From the NCBI GenBank assembly GCA_943704415.1, contig CALSCO010002418.1, forward strand, positions 1 through 22,168: a DNA stretch of 22,168 nucleotides, given 5' to 3'. Source of the DNA: Parvularia atlantis (taxonomy: Eukaryota; Opisthokonta; Rotosphaerida). Made by a program: the position numbers and the translations under genes. Below, piece by piece: positions 8,193 through 17,934 of this stretch (positions are counted from its first letter, which is position 1; every line of letters starts with the position of its first letter). Under the pieces are notes generated by a model. That model was not told the DNA's origin and did not search any database. It saw nothing but the letters and a program-made list of their open reading frames with translations.

Positions 8193-11162
8193 ATGACACC
8201 AGCGATGCCGCAGGCCTTCGCGGCCGCGCTGCGCGAGGTGTGCTTGCCCGCGCTTCGACTCGGCGCGCTGCTCCATGCGGCGCGGCAGGCGATCGAGCGC
8301 GCAGACGGTGATGCGGCCGTGACGGACGCGCTAGCGATGGGCGGTGGGCCGGTGCACGTCGCGATCGCCGAGCTCGTGGCGGCCGTGGACCGGTGCGAGC
8401 GCACGGCCGCGCTGAGCGAAGCCCTGCGGCTGCTGCGCGTCGTGCTGAGCGGCGTGACGCTGGTGGACGTCGTCGAGGCGATCAGGCGGTGCGGCTGCCA
8501 CGCGTTGACGCGCTGCGGCACGCGCTGAACGCTGGTCGCCGCGATCGCAGACACAGCGCGGGCGACGAGATGGTCGCGGCGACGTGGCGCGACATCGTGC
8601 AGCTGCTCGTGAGCGTGCCCGACCGCGTGGCCAACCGGCTGCAGCAGCAGCAGCCGCGCGCGGACACGTTCTTCGCCCCGCGGTGCGCTCTCTCGCTCGA
8701 CGTGTGCGATTACACTCACACCCTGCGTAGGCCGTTCCTGGCGCGGCTGGCCGGGCAGGCAGTGTCGCTTGATGCGGCGCTCGCGGCTGAGATCGTCGGC
8801 AAGATCTGCGCGCACGGCTACACGGACCTCTGCGCAGCCGCGCTGCTCGCGGCGCGTCAGCGGCACGGCGCGCTCGTCGGGCAGCTGCCGTCGGCGCACC
8901 AGGAGGGGCTGCTCGTCGCCGCGCTGATGCACAACGAGCGGCAAGCAGCGCGCGGGCCGTGGTACAGCAGCACCGTGCAGCTCCTGCACGCGCTCTGGCC
9001 CGACGGTGCGCTTGTACCGAACACCAGCTCACGCTTACAGCGCTGCCGCAGAGCCGCACGACGCCGCGCTCAACCACTGGCTGACGAGCAAGGCGCTCGT
9101 GCGCCGCCAGCGTCACGGCGCGCCGTTCAGCCGGCTCAACGTGCAGGCGCTCGTGCGCTTCGCCGCCGCGCGGTCAACGGCACTGCTGGGCGAGATGCTG
9201 CGGCACACGCTGCGGCTGTGGTCCGACAAGGGCTGGCTGCGCTTCGCCACGGCCGAGGAGCAGGTCACGGTCACCGCGGCGCTGCTGCTCTGCCTGGGCC
9301 ACGCGCCGCCCGACGTAACCGACGCGGGCACGTTCCTGGCCGACTTTATGCGCGCCGTGCAGGGGTACCTGCTGAGCTCGGTGGTGCAAGTGCGGCTGCT
9401 GGGCATGGTGCGCGCACTTGGCACCGTTGCGGCTACGTGCAGTGCCTGACGTGCGACAGGTCACGGCCGAGGTCGTGACGCGGCGTCTGGCGAGCGGTGC
9501 CACGGCGCTTGACTTTGGCATTGAGACGAGCGAGGTCTTCCGCGCGCTCCCGAGCGAGACGCAGCAGCTGTGCGTTTCTGCGTGCCGCGCGCTGCTGCTG
9601 ACGCTGCGGGTGCAGGCTGCGCGGGCTGCGCACGCTGGTGGATGACGACCGCACAGCGTACGAGGTGTCGCTGCACCAGATCGACGTCGATATTACGCCC
9701 GCACCCGCTACAATGCCTGCGCCGGCACCCGATGCGGCACCTGCAACGTCGACGGCGGTGCACGAGGAGGAAGAGGAGGAGGACGACGACGGTCTTGTGC
9801 CGTACCCGATTACGCCGGAGCAGATGTCGACGCGCGCGGGCGTGGCGCTGCCGCCGGTTCAGGAAGCCGTGCCGCCGCTCAAGGCCGTGAAGGTGCGCCG
9901 TGCAGGCCGAAATTGCGCACAGCTGGCTGACCGTGTGCTGTAGGTGCCGGCGTACGTGCGCGACTGCGCGCGAGGGCTGCGTGCCAAGGACGACTTTGCG
10001 CGTGTGGAGGCGAGCCTGCGCGTTGCGGCGCAACTCGTGTGCCAGGCCGGCGCGACCGAGCTGGCCGAGTGCGGTGCAGACCTGGCGGGCGTGCTCGTTC
10101 GGCTCGAGGCAGACTTTGCGTTCGAGCAGTTTGAGCAGTGCCGGCGGGACGCGCTCGTGGCGCTCGTGGCGTGCGCTCCCGCGGTGGTCGTGCCGCACCT
10201 GGCCGCGCAGTGGTTCGAGCGCAACTACACGGTCGTGCAGCGCGCGCTCATGCTCGAGTGCCTCGGGCAGGGCGCGCAGGAGCTCGCCGCGGCGGACACG
10301 GGCGCGGTCGTGCCAGTCGGAGGCGTCGAGGTGCTGGCGCCGCTCGTGCGCCGCAGCGGGACCGCGTCCGGGCTCGACATCGTCAGCGCGCGCATCGCAG
10401 CCAACACGCGGCGGTCGACGCACTCGCTGCGCGCCGTGGCCGAGCACAAGACGCAGCGCGATCGGGCGGCCGCGCGACCGAACCGTCTCGCGCCCGTCGC
10501 CGGCCTGTTCATCTTCCCGTTCCTGCAGCGGCGGCCGGCGTCGGTTTCGCTCGTCATCTCGGCGCACGCGTCGGCCGGGGCTGCACTCGAGAGCGCCTTT
10601 GCGGTCGAGCAGGGCGTACTATTGACGAAGCTGCTGCAGATGGTCGCGATCGTGTTGCACCACATGGGTGCGTGCAGCAGCAACCGCATGCACAGGCAGC
10701 GCTGAAAGACGCGCACAGGGAGCACGCCGCACGTCGCCGCGATCTCGCAGGCCGTGTGGGAGGCGGTGCTCGGCCTGCGCTTCCACGGCAGCGTGGCCGT
10801 GCGGCGCGCGGTGCTGATGGGTGTGTCGGTGCGGCCTGCGTGCCGTCTGCGTGGCTGACGAGTGCAACGTCAGTTCTCGCCGTGTTGGTCGCGTCCGTGC
10901 CGAGCCACGTCCTGCTCGACCGGCACCTGGCCGACATGGTCGAGGCGCGCGAGTGGTGCGACGGTGCGTTGCGTGATCCGATCTGCCTGTCGTTCGCCTT
11001 GTCTGGCTGAGCGTCGCGGGCTGCGCAGACGTTTTCCACAACGAGCCCGATGCCGAGAGCCGCGAGCTGGCAGCGCACGCATCCAACCTGATCGTGGGCG
11101 TGGTGCAGAGCTCGCCACAGCTGCAGGCGCTTGTACAGCGGCAGCAGCAGCAGTCACTTTGA
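8193..11162 (+). CDS. TELO2: TELO2 (Tel2), core subunit of the TTT complex
   Basis: Helical-repeat scaffold that, with TTI1 and TTI2, helps HSP90/R2TP mature PIKK kinases (ATM, ATR, mTOR, DNA-PK family). Ten exons encode 831 aa, almost the human length (837). Family marks in order: WRDIVQLLVSVPDRVANRL, VVQVRLLGMVTAEVV with ALDF shortly after, an acidic run followed by GLVPYPI (compare human DDEFVPYDM), VPAYVRDC (human APAYVRDC), APVAGLFIFPFLQR (human VAGHFFFPLLQR), LRFHGSVAVRRAVL, LADMVEAREW. The acidic segment before VPY resembles the CK2-phosphorylated region that recruits R2TP in other species. Introns: 8489-8550, 8683-8730, 9006-9051, 9408-9459, 9570-9615, 9893-9943, 10668-10718, 10821-10873 (least certain; donor GTGTGT), 10964-11028. 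It ends QRQQQQSL then TGA, 11 bp before the next gene. Confidence 0.95.
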
Positions 11163-11173
11163 CCTTGCCGCTG

Positions 11174-12937
11174 ATGGGCAGCGCGATGCCGTCCACCACG
11201 AACCGCCGCCTGCTGGCGATCTACGCCGCCGTGCTGCTCGACATGACGGCGGTCGGGATGGTCCGTGTCGCACACGAGCGAGGCGCGTGACGTCTGAGCA
11301 CGCGCCTCGCAGGTCGTGCCCGTGCTGCCGGCGCTGGCGCAGTCGCTGGGCGCGTCGCCAGCCGCGTTCGGACTCAGCAGCACCTTCTACGGCGTTGGGC
11401 AGCTGCTCGGGTGCGCCCCTCACGCGCATCGACGACGAGGACGCGCGGCTGCTGACGCGGAGGACGGCAGCGCGCCGGTGATGGGCGCGCTCACGGACCG
11501 CTACGGCGCGCGCACAGTGCTGCTGCTCTCGCTCGTCAACTCGGCCGTGTTCTACGTCCTCATGGGCGCGGCGCCGTCGCTGGGCGTGTACCTGCTGTGC
11601 CGCAGCATCATCGGCTTCGCGAAGGCGCGTCGTGGCGGCTCTGCGCACGGTGGGAGGGACGCGGCTGACGTGAGCGGCGCGCAGCAAACGATGACGGCGG
11701 CGCAGGCGTACACGAGGTGCGCGCCGTTCGCGCACTGATCGCGACGCTGACGGACGTGCTGCGGGCACACGGGCGGGCGGCAGCGACCTCACGGGCAACG
11801 CCGAGCGCACGGCGGCGATGGGTCGGCTCGGGGCGATGGCCATGCTCGGGTTCATCGTCGGCCCACTGCTCGGCTCGCTCCTCAACAAGTACTACTCGCT
11901 GCGCGCGCCGACGATGGTCGCGGGCCTCGTGTTCCTGCTGGACGCGGCGTGGGTCCTGCTGACGATGCCGCCGAGCAAGGTGCGCCGCGCGGCTGCCGGC
12001 TCGAGGCTGGTGGACTGAGTGTGCGCAAGCCGAGCGATGGCGTCGCACGCACGCACGCCGCGTTCAGCTGGGATACGGTCGTCGGCGGTATGCGGCAGAC
12101 GCTCGCGGCGGTGCGTGATGCGCGCTGAGCTCCGTCCGCTGCTGAGAGGCCACGGCAACGGCAGGCACGGCGCGCGTTCACTCTGCCGGAGCTGCAGGGC
12201 ATCATGACCGTGCGGCTGCTGGACCAGGTTGTGACACAGTTGATGCAGAGCGTGTTCCTGCTGTACGTGCAGCGCAAGGTGCGCGGCCGTGCTGCAGACG
12301 TGCGCCGCTGCTCGCTCACGTGCGGTGCGGTGACAGCTCGGCATGGACCCGTCCAACAACGGCTTCGTGCTGAGCTACTTTGGCGCGCTCGGCGTGGTGG
12401 CGCAGGTGGTTGTTGTGCCGCGCCTGGCGCACGTCCTGCGCGAGGACACGCTGGCGCTCGCCGGTGCAGCGGGCATGACGGCGGCGTACTTTGCCGTGCG
12501 TGCGCGGTGCGTGCCCTTGCGGCAATCGCTGACAACGATCGCACGGGGTGCGCAGCTCATGCAGGCCACCGCGGTGTCTGCGTTCGCGGCGGTGCTGGCG
12601 CTGCTGCAGCTGTCGCACGGCGTGCTCGCGACGTGCCTCACGTCGGCGTACACCAAGGCCGTGCCGATCCAAGAGCGCGGCAGCTACCTCGGCGTGTCGT
12701 CGTCGAGCGAGAGGTGAGCGCCGCAGCTGAGACGTGCAGCGCTGACTGCGCCGCGCAGCCTCGTGCGCATCGCCGTGCCCACGCTCGCCGGCGTGCTCCT
12801 GCAGCGCTCGGTCGACCTGCCGTTCACGGTGCGCTCAACGTCCGTGCGCTTCTCCACTCTGAGTCGGCCGCCACCGCAAGGCCTCGACCGTGCTCTCGCT
12901 CGTCATGACCGCCTTTCTCGCGTCACGGCGCGCGTGA
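11174..12937 (+). CDS. Major facilitator superfamily transporter (TetA/MFSD9-10 type)
   Basis: Polytopic proton-coupled type transporter; substrate unknown. Eleven exons encode 401 aa. TM1 is LLAIYAAVLLDMTAVGM. The loop 2-3 signature reads GAPVMGALTDRYGARTV. Then come SIIGFAKQTMTAAQAYTSD and MLGFIVGPLLGSLL, matching the drug/tetracycline-resistance branch, and the second half ends with VRIAVPTLAGVLLQR and a hydrophobic tail. Introns: 11261-11312, 11411-11470, 11625-11684 (GC-AG), 11717-11783, 11980-12029, 12111-12164, 12279-12336, 12496-12555, 12714-12758, 12829-12880. The exon at 11685-11716 is only 32 bases. The start ATG is 11 bp after the TELO2 stop; a second in-frame ATG lies at 11186. 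The second half has less family signal, so the intron ends at 12030 and 12165 rest on frame and hydrophobic pattern. Confidence 0.9.
11625..11684 (+). other. Candidate GC-AG intron in the MFS gene (donor GCGCGT)
   Basis: Removing these 60 bases joins SIIGFAK to QTMTAAQAYT, as the family alignment demands. There is no in-phase GT donor. A CTGAC branch-like site precedes the GCAG acceptor. The stretch is open in frame, so retention would insert 20 residues into a conserved helix. Confidence 0.7.
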
Positions 12938-12992
12938 AGCAGCAATGTGTATCACGCACATGTCCAAGGGAAGACTCGAGATCTGTGACAGC

Positions 12993-15079
12993 ATGGCATC
13001 ACGCGACGGTCTGTGCGATCGGGCGCCGCGCGGCTCGCTCACTCGGCTCGCGCGGGGCAGTGTGGCTGCTCGACTACGGCGCGGGCAACGTGCGCAGCGT
13101 GGCCAACGCGATCCGCAAGGCCGGCCACACCGTGCGCACCGTCGCCGCGCCGGCCGACCTCGCCGCGGCCGACGTGCTCGTCTTCCCCGGCGTCGGCTCG
13201 TTCGGGAGCTGCGTGGCCAAGCTGCAGCAGCAGGGCTTCTGGGAGCCGCTGCGCGTCTACATTGCGTCGGGGCGCCCGTTGATGGGCGTGTGCCTGGGCA
13301 TGCAGCTGCTCTTCGCGGGCAGCGATGAGTCGCCCGGCGTGGCCGGCCTCGGTGTGATCCCCTCGCACATCACCAAGTGCGCGGATCGCGCGGCACGCCT
13401 CGTCCGCGCGCTGAGCGCGTGCCGCCAGGATCGACAACACGCACGTGTCGGTGCCGCACATCGGCTGGAACGGCGTACACGTGTTGCGCGGGTACGCCGC
13501 CTTCCCGCTGCCTGAGGCGCTCGGTCATTACTACTTTGTGCACTCGTACTGTGCGCTGCCGACGGTGCGCCGGGCCGCGTGCGTTGATGGGTGCCACTGA
13601 CGGTCGTGGGGGCGTGAACAGGAGGCCAACACGGACTGGGTCCTGCTTACGACCGACTACGGGCCGACGCGCTTCGTCAGCGCCGTGCAGCGCGCCAACG
13701 TCTTTGCGACGCAGTTCCATCCGGAGAAGAGCGGCGCGCTGGGCCTCGCGCTGCTCAAGCGCTTCCTAGACACGGCCGGGGCGGTCGCCGCGGTGGTGCC
13801 GAAAGCCCTGCCCGCGCCGCCGGCCGATGCGCGCACGCGTCTGACGAAGCGCGTCATCGCGTGCCTGGACGTGCGCACGAACGACGACGGCGATGTGGTC
13901 GTCACCAAGGGCGACCAGTACAACGTCCGCGAGGTGCGCTTTACGCGCGGCACTTCTACCGCGCTGACCCGGTGATACGCAGGCCGGCGCCGTGCGCAAC
14001 CTCGGCAAGCCCGTCGAGCTCGCGCAGCGCTACTTTGAGGAGGGCGCGGACGAGGTGCGCGGCGCATTTGCGCTGGCCCGTGATGGCTGACACGGCTGCA
14101 GATCACGTTCCTCAACATTACCAGCTTCCGCAGCAGCCCCATGCGCGACGCACCGATGCTCGAGGTGCTCCGGCGCACGTCCGAGCAGGTCTTTGTGCCG
14201 CTGACGATCGGTGGCGGCATCCGCGACGTGACCGACCCGGACGGCACGGTGCGCGGCAGCTTGGCGTCTGCGCGGTGCGGGCGGCTGAAGGGCATCGCGC
14301 AGGTGCACTCGGCGGTCGAGGTCGCGTCCGAGTACTTCCGCTCGGGTGCGGACAAGGTCTCGATCGGCTCGGACGCCGTGTACGCCGCGGAGGAGTGGCT
14401 GGCCAGCGCCGGCAAGAAGACCGGCGCAAGCTGCATTGAGCAGATCGCGCACGTCTACGGTGACGCGCTCGGTGCCGTCCGCCTCGTGCTGACGGCGCGT
14501 TCAGGCTCACAGGCCGTCGTGATCTCGGTCGACCCGAAGCGCGTGTATGTGGTGAGCCGCGACGCGACGCCGCACCACGTGATCGAGACGCCCGACGTGG
14601 GGCCCAACGGCGAGACGCTGTGCTGGTACCAGTGCACGGTCAAGGGCGGGCGCGAGACGCGCGACGTGGATGTGCACCAGCTCGTGCGGGCGTGTGAGGG
14701 TGCGTGATCGCCGTCATTGTTGTTGCGTGCCTGTCTGAGGGCGTGCCGGCAGACCTCGGCGCAGGCGAGATCCTGCTCAACTGCATCGACAAGGACGGCA
14801 CCAACTCGGGCTTTGATCTGGCGCTCGTGCGCGACGTGCGCGCGGCCGTGCGCATCCCCGTGATCGGTGCGATGCGCATCGTTGCGGAGCGACACACAGT
14901 GTACTCACACCCTTTTCGCAGCGTCGAGCGGCGCCGGCCGCGCTGAGCACTTCGGCGAGGTGTTTGAGCAGACGGGCGCCGAGGCCGCGCTCGCCGCGGG
15001 CATCTTTCACCGGCGCGAGGTGCCCATCGCCGCCGTCAAGACGCACCTGCGTGAGCGCGGCATCGACGCACGGACGTGA
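12993..15079 (+). CDS. HIS7: Imidazole glycerol phosphate synthase, HisH-HisF fusion
   Basis: Bifunctional enzyme of histidine biosynthesis: the N-terminal glutaminase makes ammonia, which the C-terminal (beta/alpha)8 cyclase uses to turn PRFAR into IGP and AICAR. Ten exons encode 540 aa (yeast His7 is 552). Glutaminase marks: [25 protein letters not shown], nucleophile Cys in [11 protein letters not shown], His-Glu in QFHPEKSG. Cyclase marks: [10 protein letters not shown] with the catalytic Asp, [64 protein letters not shown]. Introns: 13009-13060, 13377-13428, 13565-13621, 13934-13982, 14055-14101, 14249-14302, 14460-14504, 14700-14752, 14867-14921. Exon 1 is just 16 bases (MASRD plus one base), and joining it to exon 2 gives [15 protein letters not shown], which decides the start. 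The gap to the MFS stop is 55 bp. Confidence 0.97.
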
Positions 15080-15525
15080 CGCCTGCTTGCTTGGTCTGCG
15101 GAACGGAGAGGGACACAGACGACAACGTGGTCATATCACTCGCTTGATGGGAACAAGCAGCTTGAGCGGCACGTCAACAGCTGAGAGGTGATCGCCAGAA
15201 GGGTGTTTGTTGTAGCCGCCGATGAGGATGATGAGAAGGTTGTCGATGGCGATCAGCGCGCTGGCCTGCGTTCATCACAGAACCAGCAGTCCAGACGCCC
15301 TTTCCGCCGTCAGCCGTCGGATCATGATTGAAGCGCGCCAGAGCCTTTGAGTTCAAGAGCCGTTCAGTTGGGGTCGGGGCGCGGGACCGGGAGGGCCGAA
15401 CAGTGGTGACGCCTCCCGCGATCAGCACACGTCCGTCCGCCAGGCGCGTCGCCTTGGGCAGATCAGGGCGGCTTCAAGTTGCCGGTCAGAAACTTTGCCG
15501 TTGTTGAGCAGCCGCCAATGCCATA
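15080..15525. other. 446-bp intergenic region, the largest gap
   Basis: This gap follows HIS7 and precedes the MCRS1-like gene, both on the plus strand. It looks less GC-rich than its surroundings and contains a decayed Kelch-like coding remnant on the minus strand, described separately. The HIS7 3' end and the MCRS1-like promoter must also lie here; I see no clear motif for either. Confidence 0.6.
15131..15515 (-). pseudogene. Kelch / galactose-oxidase-type repeat remnant
   Basis: Three minus-strand pieces in different frames resemble Kelch blades. LLNNGKV lies near 15490-15512. TRLADGRVLIAGGVTT lies near 15415-15460, with RFNHDPTADGGKG and WTAGSVMN downstream. NLLIILIGGYNKHPSGD lies near 15190-15240 and runs to a TGA at 15131. 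The motif LxDGRVLIAGG is typical of Kelch blades in galactose-oxidase-like proteins. No start codon fits, stops fall between pieces, and no GTGCG...GCAG intron joins them well. I read it as a broken host gene; a short, poorly modelled live gene is the alternative. Confidence 0.4.
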
Positions 15526-16957
15526 ATGGCGACGAAACGATCACGTGACGAGGTCGAGCTGGATGACGCGGCGGGCTGGACGGCCCACGACGACCTGCTG
15601 CTGGTGCACGCGGTGCAGCAGACGTGCGACCTGGCCACGGCGCGCCACAGCGTCAAGTTCAGCGCACCGCGCAGCCCGCGCGCAATCGAGCGCCGGTGGA
15701 GCCGGCTGCTGCGCGACGCCGATGCGAGCCGCGACGCTGTCGAGCGCGTGCTTGGCCTCGGCCTGCAGCCCGGCGACCTGCCGAGCGGCAACGTGCCCTG
15801 GAGCGACGTCGAACTGACGGCCGTCGTGGCATCGCCCGTGCGCAAGAAGCCCAAGGGCGCCGCGCCAAAGTACACGGCGGGCGAGGCGCAGGCGATCATG
15901 TCGTCCGCGCCGGTGCGCCCGCGCTGACCGAGTCACGGCCGCGACGCTGACGGCCTGCCCAGGGCGTGTTCCACGCGTCGCGCACGCCCGCGGCCGTCGT
16001 GCAGCTGATGAGCAGGCTGTGGTTCTTCGAGCACCAGGCCGAGCTCTCGCTCGCGACCGACTTTGAGCGCTTTCCGCACAAGCTGCAGGACGTGCTGCGC
16101 CGCGTCAGCCGCCAGGCCGAATTCACGTGCGTGGCCTGGATGCGCCTGTGCGCGGCGCGCTGACGGTGGGCGCGCGGGAAGCTTCCCGCGCGAGGTCATC
16201 CTGCCAGCGCCGCCCGAAAAGCCGCGGCTCAAGGGCCCGCGCCGGTCGGCCGCGTACATCGTCCCGCGCGAGCCCGAGCCAGACGTGCAGGTCGACGTCG
16301 GCGTGGAGGACTTTGACGCGAGCGCGGCAGCCGGCGCAGCAGCAGCGGTGGAGACGAGCGAGGACGCGCCGCAACAGGAGGCCGTCGGCGAGCAGGGCAG
16401 CAAGGAGGCGCTGCGCAAGCGGCACTTTTTCCAGCGGCGGCGGCACATGCTCCAGCTCGAGAGCGAGATCGCGGCCGACCGGTACTTTGAGTTTGGCAAG
16501 CGCACACTGGCCGTGCTGCGGGGCGAGTTTGCGCGGTTCGAGATCCGGTCGAAGGAGGTGCCGTGCGCGGCGCGCGTGCAGGCGTGGACGCTGCTCACCG
16601 GCGTCTCGCAGGCGCTCATCGGGCACAAAACCGACACGAACAACGTCGACATCGACCTGGCTAAGGCCGGCGCGGTCAGCCGCGTGTCGCGGCGCCAGGC
16701 GATCCTGCGCCTCGAGCCCGACTGCTGCTTCCACGTGCTCAACATCGGCGCGCGCCCGCTGTACGTCTGCGGCGAGCCGGTGATGCCCGCGACCAACTGC
16801 ACGCTGCGCGACGGCGACCTGCTCGAGGTGCGCGTTGTGCGCCGTCCTTGCGCAGCGCAGCGGCTGCTGACGTGCGCGCCAGATCGGCGGCCTGCCGTTC
16901 ATCTTCAACAGCAACAACTGGCTGCTCAACAAGGCGCGCAAGCACTGCCTTGAGTGA
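15526..16957 (+). CDS. MCRS1: MCRS1-like (microspherule protein 1) FHA-domain protein
   Basis: Nuclear chromatin-complex subunit by homology: MCRS1 belongs to INO80 and NSL complexes in animals. Four exons encode 430 aa (human 462). The N-terminal MCRS_N domain shows WTAHDDLLLVHAVQQTCDLA, VKFSAP and IERRWSRLLRD. A KRSRDE-type basic start suggests nuclear import. After a charged linker and a helix around KRHFFQRRRHMLQLESEIAA comes the FHA domain with VSRRQAIL, PLYVCGEPV, NCTLRDGDLLEIGGLPFIF. The Gln in SRRQ, where most FHA domains have His, matches MCRS1 proteins (SRKQ) and supports the assignment. Introns: 15913-15962, 16148-16181 (34 bases), 16828-16882. A TCACGTGA box lies at 15540-15547, inside the first codons. 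Confidence 0.93.
16148..16181 (+). other. 34-base spliceosomal intron in the MCRS1-like gene
   Basis: It starts GTGCGCGG, ends GGGAAG and contains CTGAC. Removing it joins AWMRL to FPREVILPAP in frame; reading through meets a stop. It is among the shortest introns here. Confidence 0.75.
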
Positions 16958-17013
16958 GTTGTTTTTGTGCACGGGGGCTTCAGGGGTATCGCCACGCAAT
17001 CAAGATCTTGCTC

Positions 17014-17610
17014 ATGGCTGCGGAGGACGGCGCGAACGCACACGGCGCGACCGGCAGCGGTGCGGCGAGCACGACGGGCAGCAGCGCATCGGGCGTGACG
17101 CGCACGTGGTCGTGGTACAGCGACAACCTGGGCGAGCCGGCGAACCGGGTCCTGCCGGAGCTGGCGCTGTTCATCGGCGGGGCGGATGCGCGCGACCGGT
17201 CGTGGCTGGCGCAGACGGGCATCACGCACATCGTCGACGCGAGCAACATGCGCCTGACGATGTGCGAGCCGCTGCCGAAGCACGTGCGCGTGCTGCGCGT
17301 GCCCGTGGACGACGCGCCCGCGTGCCGGATCGACCAGCACTTTGGGCAGTCGAACCACTTCATCGACGAGGCGATCGAGGGCGGCGGGCGCGTGCTCGTG
17401 CACTGCATGGCCGGCGTCAGCCGCTCGGCCTCGCTCGTCATCGCGTTCCTGATCTGGAAGCGCAACTGGACGATGCGCGCGGCCCTGGCCTCGCTCGAGC
17501 GCGCGCGGCCCATCGTCAACCCCAACGCGGGCTTCCGCAAGCAGCTGCTCGAGTACGAGGCCAAGGTGCACGAGGTGACCAAGGGGCTCAGGGCGCCGCT
17601 GCCGCCGTGA
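17014..17610 (+). CDS. Dual-specificity protein phosphatase (DUSP)
   Basis: Cysteine phosphatase that removes phosphate from Tyr and Ser/Thr of protein substrates such as MAP kinases; the substrate is not readable. One exon, 198 aa. An Ala/Gly/Ser/Thr-rich N-terminal tail of about 30 residues precedes the catalytic domain (about 45-190). The P-loop HCMAGVSRSASLV fits HCx5R, with Cys131 as nucleophile and Arg137 binding phosphate. An Asp in VPVDDAPACRID is the likely general acid. Also typical are LFIGGADARD, ITHIVDAS, FIDEAI and RPIVNPNAGFRKQLLEYE. It is the only gene here without introns. The ATG at 17014 is the first suitable one; it begins 56 bp after the MCRS1-like stop. No extra targeting or docking domain is visible. 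Confidence 0.94.
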   Translation: MAAEDGANAHGATGSGAASTTGSSASGVTRTWSWYSDNLGEPANRVLPELALFIGGADARDRSWLAQTGITHIVDASNMRLTMCEPLPKHVRVLRVPVDDAPACRIDQHFGQSNHFIDEAIEGGGRVLVHCMAGVSRSASLVIAFLIWKRNWTMRAALASLERARPIVNPNAGFRKQLLEYEAKVHEVTKGLRAPLPP

Positions 17611-17868
17611 GCCGCTGGACTGCGGGGCCGCTGCTTGTGCAGACGAGGCGCGGAACAACTACAACAGCAAGCACGCACATCTCATCCACGCACGGACTCG
17701 CTCGTATCCCTCACGCATTGCTGCGCGCACCCCACCTCCCTCAAGCTCCCTTTGTTACTCTTTCCCCCTCCCGACCACGCAGCGCAGCGACACACGCCCG
17801 CGACGCAGCCGCGACGCAGGGACGAGGTGCGTCGATCGTTGACCACTTGTCGCTGGCCAAACCGGTCG
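17611..17868. promoter_or_regulatory. Upstream region of the membrane-protein gene with pyrimidine-rich block
   Basis: Noncoding 258 bp between the phosphatase stop and the next ATG. A C/T-rich stretch at about 17725-17773 could act as an initiator or promoter element. No TATA box is clear. Confidence 0.4.
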
Positions 17869-17884
17869 ATGGCGCTGCCGCCGC

Positions 17885-17934
<50 letters not shown>

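Noticed and set aside
9461-10567. 368-codon minus-strand frame opposite TELO2
   Set aside because: It is the antisense shadow of conserved TELO2 exons; composition is biased and no motif is seen.
4649-12937. Prokaryotic operon, suggested by tiny gaps and the stop/start overlap
   Set aside because: Every gene in this stretch needs introns to keep frame, and TELO2 is eukaryote-specific.
16123-17658. 511-codon minus-strand open frame opposite the MCRS1-like and phosphatase genes
   Set aside because: It is antisense to two genes with clear family motifs and reads as low-complexity Arg/Ala/His-rich sequence, as expected by chance in GC-rich DNA.
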